From positions 62,001 to 126,000 of the forward strand of contig CAWCRU010000012.1 in assembly GCA_963798075.1 (NCBI GenBank): 64,000 nucleotides of DNA, in the 5' to 3' direction. Below the pieces are notes generated by a model. That model did not search any database. It was not told where the DNA came from and was given only the letters and a program-made list of their open reading frames with translations. A program made the translations under genes and the position numbers. This document shows, in pieces, positions 18,086 through 24,944 of this stretch (the first letter of the stretch is position 1; each line of letters begins with the position of its first letter). Source of the DNA: DATAOG01 sp963798075 (lineage in GTDB: Bacteria; Pseudomonadota; Alphaproteobacteria; Geminicoccales; Geminicoccaceae).

Positions 18086-18637
18086 TCACTCAATGAGGAC
18101 TGCTTGAGTGTCGATTTTGTCGCAGCGGATGGGTTTGTTTCCGCGGTTAAGGCAGCAATACATGTCAGACTTTTTTGGACCACACCATAGGTTATAGCGG
18201 TAGCGATTGGAATCTTCAAGATAATCATTCTGTTTTAGGCAAGCGTTCGCACCGTAGTTATTTTTCGCAGTCAACAAAGGGTCCTTTGGGGTGCACAGAC
18301 GGCTCCCTTTCGGGGGAACTCTAGGAGGAGTTTTGGGAGGGGTCTTGGTTCCCCCGCCGCTCGGTCCGCCATTATCCGGCCTACCGCCAGGGGGCGTATC
18401 TTCGCCCCCTCCTCGCGGGATGAGAACGCACGTGACATTCGGCTGCTCCCCGACCTCGAAGAAGCCGGGTGGGCAACCATGGATGGGGATGGTCTCATCA
18501 CCCACGTTGATGACGGCCGGGAGGATGGGGCCAGCTCTCTGCGCAGACGAATAGAACACCTGTCTACCACCGCTGGACCGGTAGACGCCACTTGTCCGGT
18601 AGAGCGAGGCTTCCGCGACAAACGCTGGGGTATTCAT
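18086..18637 (-). CDS. AEASLY-type cassette protein 4 (conserved N-domain, Cys-rich C-terminus)
   Basis: This 183-residue protein starts MNTPAFVAEASLYRTSG; its N-terminal ~75 residues include DETIPIHGCPPGF, the core shared with three paralogues upstream. A Gly/Pro/Thr-rich linker (~80-112) follows, then a C-terminal domain of ~70 residues with six cysteines including a CC pair (DMYCCLN). There is no signal peptide or membrane segment. A GGGAGGG site lies 6 bases before the ATG. The 3' half is markedly AT-rich compared with the chromosome. The function is unknown; position in the protease operon suggests it is a substrate of the S8 protease (inference). Confidence 0.75.
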   Translation of the reverse strand: MNTPAFVAEASLYRTSGVYRSSGGRQVFYSSAQRAGPILPAVINVGDETIPIHGCPPGFFEVGEQPNVTCVLIPRGGGEDTPPGGRPDNGGPSGGGTKTPPKTPPRVPPKGSRLCTPKDPLLTAKNNYGANACLKQNDYLEDSNRYRYNLWCGPKKSDMYCCLNRGNKPIRCDKIDTQAVLIE

Positions 18638-18831
18638 GTCGTCCCTCCCAGGATTCCTAACGGTCGTAGTAGGGCGATCGCTTCGTTACCAGGCACGGAT
18701 ACCGTGTTCCGCAAGACAGGCACGCCGTTTCGACCGCTCCTTCCGGGATGGCCGCTCGGAAGGACCCGGCGCCAATTCGCCTCCTCAATCACCGCCAGCG
18801 AGAGGATCAGGCTCATCTCGTTGATCGGCGC

Positions 18832-19335
18832 TTAGGCGTTGCCATCGTACGCTACGTAGTCTTCCAGTTTACACGCGGTACTATAGTCGGTGCGCTTCCT
18901 ATGATTCTTCGGATACTGTATAATACACGAGTCTTCTTTCTTATTGCAACAAAGACCCACCTCGTAGGGATCTCCCTTGCATTGCCTACGCCAAGCTCTG
19001 CCCGCTGCTTGCACGTGGCGCTGGTACGGTGTCAGCTTCGGCTTGGGAGGCTCGGCCGACCCGCCACCCGGCCCGGGTGGGTCACCTTCGAACGGCACTC
19101 CGGGCGCCCCGGGACTCTGGCCTCCGCCCCATGACGGATCGGGGATGCGGACCGTGTTCTCTCCGTCGCCGAGTTGGAGGAAGCCGGGCGCGCAGCCGAA
19201 GATCTCGACCGTTTCGTCCATCCTCGCCGGATAGATCACGCTGATCCTCCGTCTGGACAAATCGATCTCATGTCCACGGGTCCGATAGTGCGTGCCGAAC
19301 TCGTAGAGCGTTGCCTCGGCGGTAAAACTCGGCAT
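18832..19335 (-). CDS. AEASLY-type cassette protein 3
   Basis: A 167-residue protein starting MPSFTAEATLYEFGTHYR. Its first 70 residues (from SFTAEA to SWGGG) differ at only 5 positions from cassette protein 1, whereas the C-terminal parts have diverged, implying a recent duplication followed by C-terminal change. A Gly/Pro linker lies at ~68-100. The C-terminus carries five cysteines with CC in GLCCNKK. ATG 19335 is preferred (GAGGTG 12 bases upstream); GTG 19347 adds four residues. The IS element is inserted about 30 bp upstream of the start, which may separate this gene and protein 4 from the operon promoter. Confidence 0.75.
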   Translation of the reverse strand: MPSFTAEATLYEFGTHYRTRGHEIDLSRRRISVIYPARMDETVEIFGCAPGFLQLGDGENTVRIPDPSWGGGQSPGAPGVPFEGDPPGPGGGSAEPPKPKLTPYQRHVQAAGRAWRRQCKGDPYEVGLCCNKKEDSCIIQYPKNHRKRTDYSTACKLEDYVAYDGNA

Positions 19336-19343
19336 CTTCGTGC

Positions 19344-20134
19344 TCACACCTCGAAAATTGAATTAGGCGTGTTAACACAAAGCATATCGGTGATCAAGGC
19401 GAAGTGGATGAAGGCGGTGAACATGAGATCGAGCTTTTCGAAGCGCGAGAAGATACGGCGAAAGCCCTTGAGCCTGCGGAACCGGCGTTCGACCTCGTTG
19501 CGCCTGCGGTAGAGACTGCGGTCGTAGGTCCAGGGGCGAAGACGGTTGGGGTTGGGCGGCACGACCGGCTCAAAGCCGAGCTCCAGCACCAGTTGCCGGG
19601 TCTCGTCGCCTTCGTACGCCCGGTCCATCACCATCGGCACGCCAGCGGGCCGGCGCTGCCAGGCGGTCAGCAATTTGCGTCCTTCGGGCGCGTCGTGGGC
19701 CTGTCCGGGCGACAGGGCGAAGGTCAGGGCCGTTCGCTCATCCGCGGCAACCAGATAAATCTTGGTGTTCCAGCCGCCACGCGACTTGCCGATGGCTTGC
19801 GGGCCGTTTTTTTTCGCGCGCCGGTGCCGTCGGGGTGAACTTTGACGCTGGTGCTGTCCAGGCCGAGGCACTCGACGCGGATGCGGATCAGGCGATGCTC
19901 CTGCAGGGCCTGGAACACACGGTCCAGCACGCCGGCCGCCGCCCACCGGCGCAGCCGTGTGTAGATCGTGTGCCAGTTACCGAAGTGCGCCGGCAGCGCC
20001 CGCCATTTGCAGCCGTTCTCGGCCACGAACAGCACCGCGTTGATGACCTCGAGATTGCCGATCCGCACGTTGCCCCGCTGGACCGGCAGCAGCGGGCGGA
20101 TCACTTCATACTGGTCTTCGCTCAGCCTCATCAT
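19344..20134 (-). CDS. IS5 family (IS427-like) transposase, two frames joined by -1 frameshifting
   Basis: OrfA (20134 down to about 19810) starts MMRLSEDQYEVIRPLLP and contains the first catalytic Asp (LGLDSTSVKVH). OrfB continues in the -1 frame with YLVAADERTALTFALSPGQA, the second Asp in VMDRAYEGDE, and the catalytic Glu in RRNEVERRFRRLK. The switch coincides with a run of eight A on the coding strand (plus-strand T run 19807-19814), the usual slippery site for this group, so this is programmed frameshifting and not decay. OrfB reads past the element's left end by a few codons because that end has lost one C. Confidence 0.85.
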
Positions 20135-20183
20135 CCGATGAGCTTACCCCAAACCGACCCCCTTGAATAGTGTTAACACGCCC
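19366..20183 (-). mobile_element. IS5-family insertion sequence, about 818 bp
   Basis: The ends are imperfect inverted repeats: GGCGTGTTAACAC at 19366-19378 and GTGTTAACACGCCC at 20170-20183 (one C missing on the left). Each is flanked outside by TA (19364-19365, 20184-20185), consistent with the 2-bp TA target duplication of IS427-type elements. It lies between cassette proteins 2 and 3 and is oriented with the operon. Confidence 0.8.
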
Positions 20184-20297
20184 TAGTGGTTGCAGCCCGT
20201 AGCTTCGGTCGGTCCGTTGAGCCCGCGCAGCCTGGTACACATCGACGTTGGTGTCGGTGCTGTGGACCGGTGTGCGATGGCGTGCGCGGCTCCCCCG

Positions 20298-20816
20298 TTA
20301 CAGTTCGTCGCAAACAGTCAAGTAGTCTTCGTAGTTCTGGCAGCATTGCATTTTCGAACCCTCGCAAAGGAAATAGTGAAAGTTCTTAACGCCTCCCATT
20401 AAGTCTTGGGTAATTTGGTCGTAGCATGGCTTGGCTTTCGCGGATTGAATCTGTCCGGCAGTGCAACCTGATTTATCTAGTGGGGTCGGGGGAAGCGGTC
20501 GTTTCGGTTTCGGTTTTGGTTTCGGTTTTGGTTTCGGACCACCTGACGCCCCGCCACCGCCACCACCACCCGACGGTGCGCCCTGGGTCCCCCCATCGCC
20601 GCCCGACGACGGCTCCGTTAAAACATCCGGCCAGCAGGTGCCGCCAAGATCAGTCCAGCCGGGCGGGCAGCCGTGAATCGAGATCGTCTCTTCTCCGACC
20701 ATCGCCGGACGCAGCCTGTTCATTTGTCCGAACAAGCTCAGCGTATGTCCGCCGGTGCGGTAGTGCCCGCTGGATATATAGAGCGAGGCCTCCGCGGAAA
20801 GCTTGAGCATACTCAT
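20298..20816 (-). CDS. AEASLY-type cassette protein 2
   Basis: A 172-residue protein starting MSMLKLSAEASLYISSGHYR. Its N-terminal domain (to ~65) contains EETISIHGCPPGW. The linker is extremely low-complexity: a Gly run followed by repeated Lys-Pro dipeptides (encoded by the hexamer repeat at 20501-20536). The C-terminal ~60 residues contain six Cys with CC in MQCCQN. The ATG at 20816 has AGAGG about 10 bases upstream; the frame is open further 5' but that stretch includes a repeat and no conserved sequence. No signal peptide. Confidence 0.75.
   Translation of the reverse strand: MSMLKLSAEASLYISSGHYRTGGHTLSLFGQMNRLRPAMVGEETISIHGCPPGWTDLGGTCWPDVLTEPSSGGDGGTQGAPSGGGGGGGASGGPKPKPKPKPKPKRPLPPTPLDKSGCTAGQIQSAKAKPCYDQITQDLMGGVKNFHYFLCEGSKMQCCQNYEDYLTVCDEL
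20501..20536. repeat. Hexanucleotide repeat GTTT(C/T)G x6
   Basis: Six consecutive hexamers (C,C,T,C,T,C at the variable base) lie within the linker of cassette protein 2. On the minus strand they encode alternating Lys-Pro. Gain or loss of units keeps the reading frame, so the linker length can vary. Confidence 0.85.
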
Positions 20817-20866
20817 TTGTAGCGTCCTCTCTTTAACTCCGCCGACAGAAAGGTTTCGGATCCTTC

Positions 20867-20925
20867 TCATGACACCATTTCTCATGCCACACAGTCGACA
20901 GGAAGTTTCATGACACCATTTCTCA
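20867..20925. repeat. 18-bp direct repeat (TCATGACACCATTTCTCA), two copies
   Basis: Identical copies lie at 20867-20884 and 20908-20925, 41 bp apart, between cassette protein 2 and the remnant upstream. They probably mark a local duplication or a deletion joint. Confidence 0.8.
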
Positions 20926-20982
20926 CAGCTATCGTGCGGGCGGACTTACCGAGCGACGCTTCGGCGTAAAATCCGGGGATGG
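20882..20982 (-). pseudogene. Remnant of a fifth AEASLY-type cassette gene
   Basis: A short frame reads PGFYAEASLGKSART followed by RNG before stopping, matching the first ~20 residues of the cassette proteins (F-x-AEASLY, then YRTRG). It has no start codon at the expected place (ATC where ATG would be) although a GGGGGAG site precedes it, and no downstream domain. It looks like a truncated paralogue. Confidence 0.5.
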
Positions 20983-21057
20983 CTAACCTGGCTCCCCCTT
21001 TCGCGCGGCTGACGGCGTTGCCAATGGTGGTGGTGCGGCCGAAGGCGTGCCGGTCTA

Positions 21058-21552
21058 TCACACGCCCATCATACAATGCTCCATATATTCAGTGCAGAGG
21101 GTTTGCCGATTCGGATACTGCGCAACGCAGGTGGATTGTTTCTTCCCGCAGCACGCGGAGATGTCAGCATCGGTCGTTGCAGTTTTTTTGCATTGCTTGC
21201 GCCATGTTTTGCCCACTGCTATCACATGACGCTTATCCGCCGACTTCGGTGGCTTAGGTGGACTGCCGCCGGACGCGCCATGACCGGATGGGTCCCCATC
21301 AGACGGCACCCCAGGCGTGCCGGGGCCTCCGCCTCCGCCCCACGACGGATCGGGGATGCAGACCGTGTTCTCTCCCTCGCCGAGCTGGAGGAAGCCAGGC
21401 GCGCAACCGAAGATCTCGACCGTTTCGTCCATCCTCGCCGGATAGATCACGCTGATCCTCTGTCTCGACAGATCGATCCCATGTCCACGGGTCCGATAGT
21501 GCGTGCCGGACTCGTAGAGCGTTGCCTCGGCGGTAAAGCTTGCTCTGTTCAT
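21058..21552 (-). CDS. AEASLY-type cassette protein 1
   Basis: A 164-residue protein starting MNRASFTAEATLYESGTHYR. The N-terminal domain has VEIFGCAPGFLQLG; a Gly/Pro linker covers ~72-105; the C-terminus (TWRKQCKK, ISACCGKK, then three further Cys) is Cys-rich with a CC pair. AGGAA lies 9 bases before the ATG. The gene begins 24 bp after the PatG-like gene ends and is clearly in the same operon. Nearly identical N-terminus to protein 3. No signal peptide or transmembrane segment. Confidence 0.78.
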   Translation of the reverse strand: MNRASFTAEATLYESGTHYRTRGHGIDLSRQRISVIYPARMDETVEIFGCAPGFLQLGEGENTVCIPDPSWGGGGGPGTPGVPSDGDPSGHGASGGSPPKPPKSADKRHVIAVGKTWRKQCKKTATTDADISACCGKKQSTCVAQYPNRQTLCTEYMEHCMMGV

Positions 21553-21576
21553 TTTCCATTTCCTCAGTGATTGCGA

Positions 21577-22518
21577 TCAACGGTCATAGTACGGCGACAA
21601 CTTGGTGACCAGGAACGGGAACTCCTCGGTGATGTCGCAGCGGACGAAAAACTTCTCCGTGAAATCGGTGTTGCGGTTGGTGTAGGAGAAGATGACATCG
21701 ACAATCTTGCGCGTGCCGCTCAACGGCGAGAGGCGCACTTCCGTTCCCGTAAGGGAAAAGTCCCGCGCAAATTCGTCGGCCATCTTGGCATAGATGGCAG
21801 GGTAGCGCATGGCAAGATAGTTCAAGGCGCGGTGGTCGTCGGTCCCACCGGCATTGTCGGCCATCTGCATGATCCGCTGGAACAGTTCCTCGGCAATGGC
21901 CTCGAAGTCCTTCGCGGCGATCTTCTCCGGTCGCGGGATCGATTTGATCAGCGAGTCGACATCGAAGGAGTAGATCTGATCGAAGAACACGATGGGCACC
22001 AGCAGCCCGTTGCAAAGCTCAGGAGGAGCGATGGCGCCTCTGATGCCGACTACGCAGTCGACGTCGGACAAGCGCGGCGTCGGACGCAGGGCTTCCACGA
22101 GCAGATCGAGATCGGCGGGATCGCGGGGATGGAGGATATACGTATCCAGTCCCTCGACCGTCAGCACCCAGCACAGCTGCCGCGCGAGGTAGCGGTTCTG
22201 GCGTTGGGAAAGGACTTTTTGCAGCGCCTGTCGGTCCGACAGCCCGGCGGTCTCGGCCCGTCCGGTCGCCTGCGCAAATTCCTTCTCGGCAGAAAGGCTG
22301 GCGAACCGGGCCTCGATCTGGCCGATCGCATAGACGTAGGCGGGCATCGGTCCGATGCCGCCGTCGGCCTCTGGGCTCGGCGCGGCGCCGTCGTCGACTT
22401 GCATTGGGACGTAGGCCTGTGCGCCCGTTGCCCTGCCAGGGTCGGCAGAAGCGGTGATCATTGGCGGGCGGCTTTCATCAGCAGGGCTGGCGGCCGACGT
22501 TTCCGGCTCCTCTTGCAT
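21577..22518 (-). CDS. PatG C-terminal-domain-like protein (stand-alone)
   Basis: A 313-residue protein. After a disordered, acidic ~55-residue N-terminus, it shows the pattern I associate with the C-terminal domains of cyanobactin maturation protease PatG: AYVYAIGQIEARF, ARQLCWVLTVEGLDTYIL, a VDCVVGIRG stretch, LLVPIVFFDQIYSFDVDSLI and a C-terminal LNYLAMRYPAIY. In PatG this region is fused to the subtilisin domain; here it is separate and follows the S8 gene. The ATG at 22518 has GGGAGGG 7 bases upstream. The biochemical role of this domain is not established; it may present substrates to the protease. Confidence 0.65.
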   Translation of the reverse strand: MQEEPETSAASPADESRPPMITASADPGRATGAQAYVPMQVDDGAAPSPEADGGIGPMPAYVYAIGQIEARFASLSAEKEFAQATGRAETAGLSDRQALQKVLSQRQNRYLARQLCWVLTVEGLDTYILHPRDPADLDLLVEALRPTPRLSDVDCVVGIRGAIAPPELCNGLLVPIVFFDQIYSFDVDSLIKSIPRPEKIAAKDFEAIAEELFQRIMQMADNAGGTDDHRALNYLAMRYPAIYAKMADEFARDFSLTGTEVRLSPLSGTRKIVDVIFSYTNRNTDFTEKFFVRCDITEEFPFLVTKLSPYYDR

Positions 22519-22542
22519 CACGAACCCTCCCTTTCCCGAAAA

Positions 22543-22755
22543 TCAACGGGTGAAGACCATCCAGCGGCTCAACGTCGCCGCCCGCCGTCCGCAGCCACCG
22601 CAGGGCCGGATCCCGACCGAGTAGGTCGCGCGCTTGATGACGTCGCCGAGCCCGACTTCCTCGTCCTTGACGAACCCGGGCAGGCGGACGCGATAGGGCT
22701 GGCGCTCCTCCTGCTGAGGGGTTTCGCCTGCCGGGGCTTTCTTCCGCTCTGCCAT
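22543..22755 (-). CDS. Small CGGC-motif protein
   Basis: A 70-residue protein with a charged N-terminus and a conserved-looking C-terminal half: VGLGDVIKRATYSVGI followed by RPCGGCGRRAATLSRW. I recall small proteins of this GLGD...CGGC..R...L.R form beside proteases and in phage-like contexts, but I know no assigned function. The two cysteines could bind metal or form a disulphide. AGGGAC lies 9 bases before the ATG. It sits between the protease (11 bp upstream) and the PatG-like gene (24 bp downstream), so it is an integral part of the cassette. Confidence 0.65.
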   Translation of the reverse strand: MAERKKAPAGETPQQEERQPYRVRLPGFVKDEEVGLGDVIKRATYSVGIRPCGGCGRRAATLSRWMVFTR

Positions 22756-22766
22756 GTCGATCGTCC

Positions 22767-23660
22767 CTATGCTCGTCGGCTCTGCATCAGCTGGTAGGCG
22801 GCCCAGGCGTCAAGCACGGGCGGCACGACGGAGGCTCTGCGCAGATCGGCTCTCGTAACTGCCAGTTTCACGTCGCCCGGGCGCGCGTCCGGGAGCAGCG
22901 CCAACAGCAGCGCCATCGTGCCCGTGACGAAGGGCGCGGCCGCGCTCGTGCCACCGGAGGTGACGGGCTTACCGTTGGTGCCGAGGCTGGTGATCGCAGC
23001 GCCTGGCGCCATCAATCCTCGCCGGGCGATCGAGCTGCCGAGATTCGAGAGCGCCATCGGTCGGCGTTGCCCGTTGCAGGCGACCACGGGAACGACCCAA
23101 GGGTGCCGGGTGATTGCCGAACCACCGACAGTTCCCTGGTTGCCCGCAGCTGCCACGACGAGCGTGCCGTGCGCCGCCGCGTGGTCGAGGGCCTGCTCGA
23201 GCTCGGGCTCCCGGTTCGGAGAGGGCATCGCGAGGGCGACGCTCAAGTTCAGAATCCGAGCGCCCGCCTGGATGCAGTCGATGATGGCGGCGGCCAACTC
23301 GCCCGGGCTGGCGCTGGGCGTATCGGCGTTTCCGGGAGCCGGCTCGAGGAAGATCGGTCGCACCAGCAGCGTGCAGCCGGGGCAGATTGCCGGAGCTGCC
23401 GAATCCCGTCTCCCTGACAGGATGCCGGCAACATACGTCCCATGCGCGTGCGCCGCGCCGCTCGCGAGCTCCGACGGCCTGGCCACAGGCGAAGGAAGGG
23501 ATCGGATGTTTTCGGCCGCCAGATCGGGGTGGTCGGTGGCAACGGGACCGTCGATCAGCCCGACAACGACCTCGCGTCTGCCGGCCGTCCGTTCCATCAG
23601 ACGGGAGAGGCTCACCACGTCTAGTGGCGATCTCGCAATCGGCGCATCCGCCGCTAACAT
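22767..23660 (-). CDS. Subtilisin-like serine protease (S8 family, PatA/PatG-type)
   Basis: The 297-residue protein consists almost entirely of an S8 domain with a complete triad: Asp37 (VVGLIDGPV), His73 (AHAHGTYVAGIL) and Ser239 (TSGGTSAAAPF), with the oxyanion Asn174 (AAAGNQG). There is no signal peptide or propeptide, so it should act in the cytoplasm, like the subtilases of cyanobactin pathways. The ATG at 23660 is preferred because GAGGG lies close upstream and because upstream codons are AT-rich promoter-like sequence. It is the first gene of the island operon. Confidence 0.88.
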   Translation of the reverse strand: MLAADAPIARSPLDVVSLSRLMERTAGRREVVVGLIDGPVATDHPDLAAENIRSLPSPVARPSELASGAAHAHGTYVAGILSGRRDSAAPAICPGCTLLVRPIFLEPAPGNADTPSASPGELAAAIIDCIQAGARILNLSVALAMPSPNREPELEQALDHAAAHGTLVVAAAGNQGTVGGSAITRHPWVVPVVACNGQRRPMALSNLGSSIARRGLMAPGAAITSLGTNGKPVTSGGTSAAAPFVTGTMALLLALLPDARPGDVKLAVTRADLRRASVVPPVLDAWAAYQLMQSRRA

Positions 23661-23702
23661 CCCCACCCTCAAGTTAAAGAAAAATAATCTCAAACTTAAG
23701 CG

Positions 23703-23731
23703 ATTATCGCAAGCCAAATTTTGCCGCTCAA
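23703..23731 (-). promoter_or_regulatory. Candidate sigma-70-type promoter of the island operon
   Basis: On the minus strand TTGAGC (23726-23731) and GATAAT (23703-23708) are separated by 17 bases, about 43 bp before the protease start. The -10 region lies inside a perfect palindrome GCGATTATCGC (23700-23710). The motif CTCAA(G/AC)TT recurs at 23668, 23689 and 23727. These could be operator elements for a local regulator. Confidence 0.5.
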
Positions 23732-23807
23732 GTTTTGCGACCAAAGTATGGAAATTAGGCTATATTACTACACCCACGAAGGAGTGAAGATAGTCGCATA
23801 TCCATTC

Positions 23808-24015
23808 GTGGGCGGTCGTCGCCGCCGAATGCCAAAGTCTACAGCGCCCAAGGCGGACGCCTCGATCTTGCCGAGCATTCCGTCCCTGCCACCTCAATGC
23901 CCCGACCATCATGCTGGCCGAAAAGGCCTCCGAGCTGATCCGCAGCCGCCCGCCGCTGTCCGCTCCGGATGCCCCGGCCCGGATCGCCCCCGGCTTGGAG
24001 ACGAGGCGGCGTTGA
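23808..24015 (+). pseudogene. Decayed 3' end of a second betA-like GMC oxidoreductase
   Basis: Reading through several frame changes, this stretch gives WAVVAAEC, KVYSAQ, ADASI, LPSIPS, then CHLNAPTIMLAEKASELIRS and a final LETRRR stop. This matches, in order, the last ~75 residues of the intact betA at 16292-17962 (AVVDAQC, RVYDVE, VDAGVMPSIPSCNLNAPTIM, LAEKAADLIRG). The DNA is diverged, so it is a paralogue's remnant and not a recent copy. Everything 5' of it is missing, with the island in its place. Confidence 0.75.
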
Positions 24016-24043
24016 GGTCACGCGGGCGCCGGTCGCGCAGCGG

Positions 24044-24940
24044 CTATGCCTTCAGGACCCCTTCCATGAGGCCCTTGAAGAACAGGCGCTGGGCGAAGGC
24101 GAAGGCGACGATCCCTGGCGTGACAACGATCATGTAGACAGCCGCGATCCGCGGCCAGGCCCATTGGCCCATGCCGCCTTGGGCCGCGGCGAGCACGACC
24201 GGCATCGTGCGCACGACCTGGTCGTTGGTGAGGGTCGTGCACAGGAGGTATTCGCCCCAGGCGGTGACGAAATTGACGATGATGACCACTACGAGGCCGT
24301 TGCGGACCAGGGGCAGGCCCACCATCCAGAGCGTGCGCCAGACGCCGGCGCCGTCGATGTGGGCGGCATCCATCAGCTCGTGCGGTACGAGCTGGAAGAC
24401 AGAGCGCATGATCAAGACGCTGACCGCCAGATTGAGGGTGATGTAGGGCAGGATCAGGCCGCTCGTGGTGTTGATCAAGCCCAGGAAATCCTGGATCTGG
24501 TAGATCGTGATGATCGACACCACCCGGGTCGGGAAATACAAGGACGCGATCAGCAGCGCGACGATGAACGGCGCCCCGCGCGGCTTCAGGTGGACCAGCG
24601 CGTAGCCGGCCAGGACCGCGCAGAACGCCGTGATCACCACGGTTGCCGCCGTGACGTAGATGCTGTTGAAGAGATTCATCGGCAGCGTGCTGATCTTGTC
24701 GAAGACATACTCGTAGTGCGTAAAGTCGAAGTGGCGCGGCCACAACTGGCCGGTCATCGAATCCGGCAATGACTTGATCGACAACAGCAGCACCCAGAAC
24801 AGCGGCAGCAGGATCAGCAGCAGGAAGAAGTTGATCACGGCGTGCCGGATGATCGCGCTGCGCCGGCGCGCCAGCCAGGTGGAGGCACCGCGGCGGTCCG
24901 CGGCCGCAAGCTGGCGCCGTTGCGACTGGCTCGCCTGCAT
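24044..24940 (-). CDS. Carbohydrate ABC transporter permease (MalG/UgpE type)
   Basis: A 298-residue inner-membrane protein with six predicted helices (first near residue 33: AVINFFLLLILLPLFWVLLL) and the EAA loop region HELMDAAHIDGAGVWRTLW near residue 205. It is the second permease of a sugar or polyol importer; its gene starts 4 bp after the first permease gene ends. The substrate is unknown. It converges with the betA-like remnant. Confidence 0.9.
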   Translation of the reverse strand: MQASQSQRRQLAAADRRGASTWLARRRSAIIRHAVINFFLLLILLPLFWVLLLSIKSLPDSMTGQLWPRHFDFTHYEYVFDKISTLPMNLFNSIYVTAATVVITAFCAVLAGYALVHLKPRGAPFIVALLIASLYFPTRVVSIITIYQIQDFLGLINTTSGLILPYITLNLAVSVLIMRSVFQLVPHELMDAAHIDGAGVWRTLWMVGLPLVRNGLVVVIIVNFVTAWGEYLLCTTLTNDQVVRTMPVVLAAAQGGMGQWAWPRIAAVYMIVVTPGIVAFAFAQRLFFKGLMEGVLKA

Positions 24941-24944
24941 CCGC

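Noticed and set aside
18086..23660. Island as a prophage or integrative element
   Set aside because: No integrase, phage structural gene, tRNA or attachment repeat is visible; only the IS5-type element is mobile.
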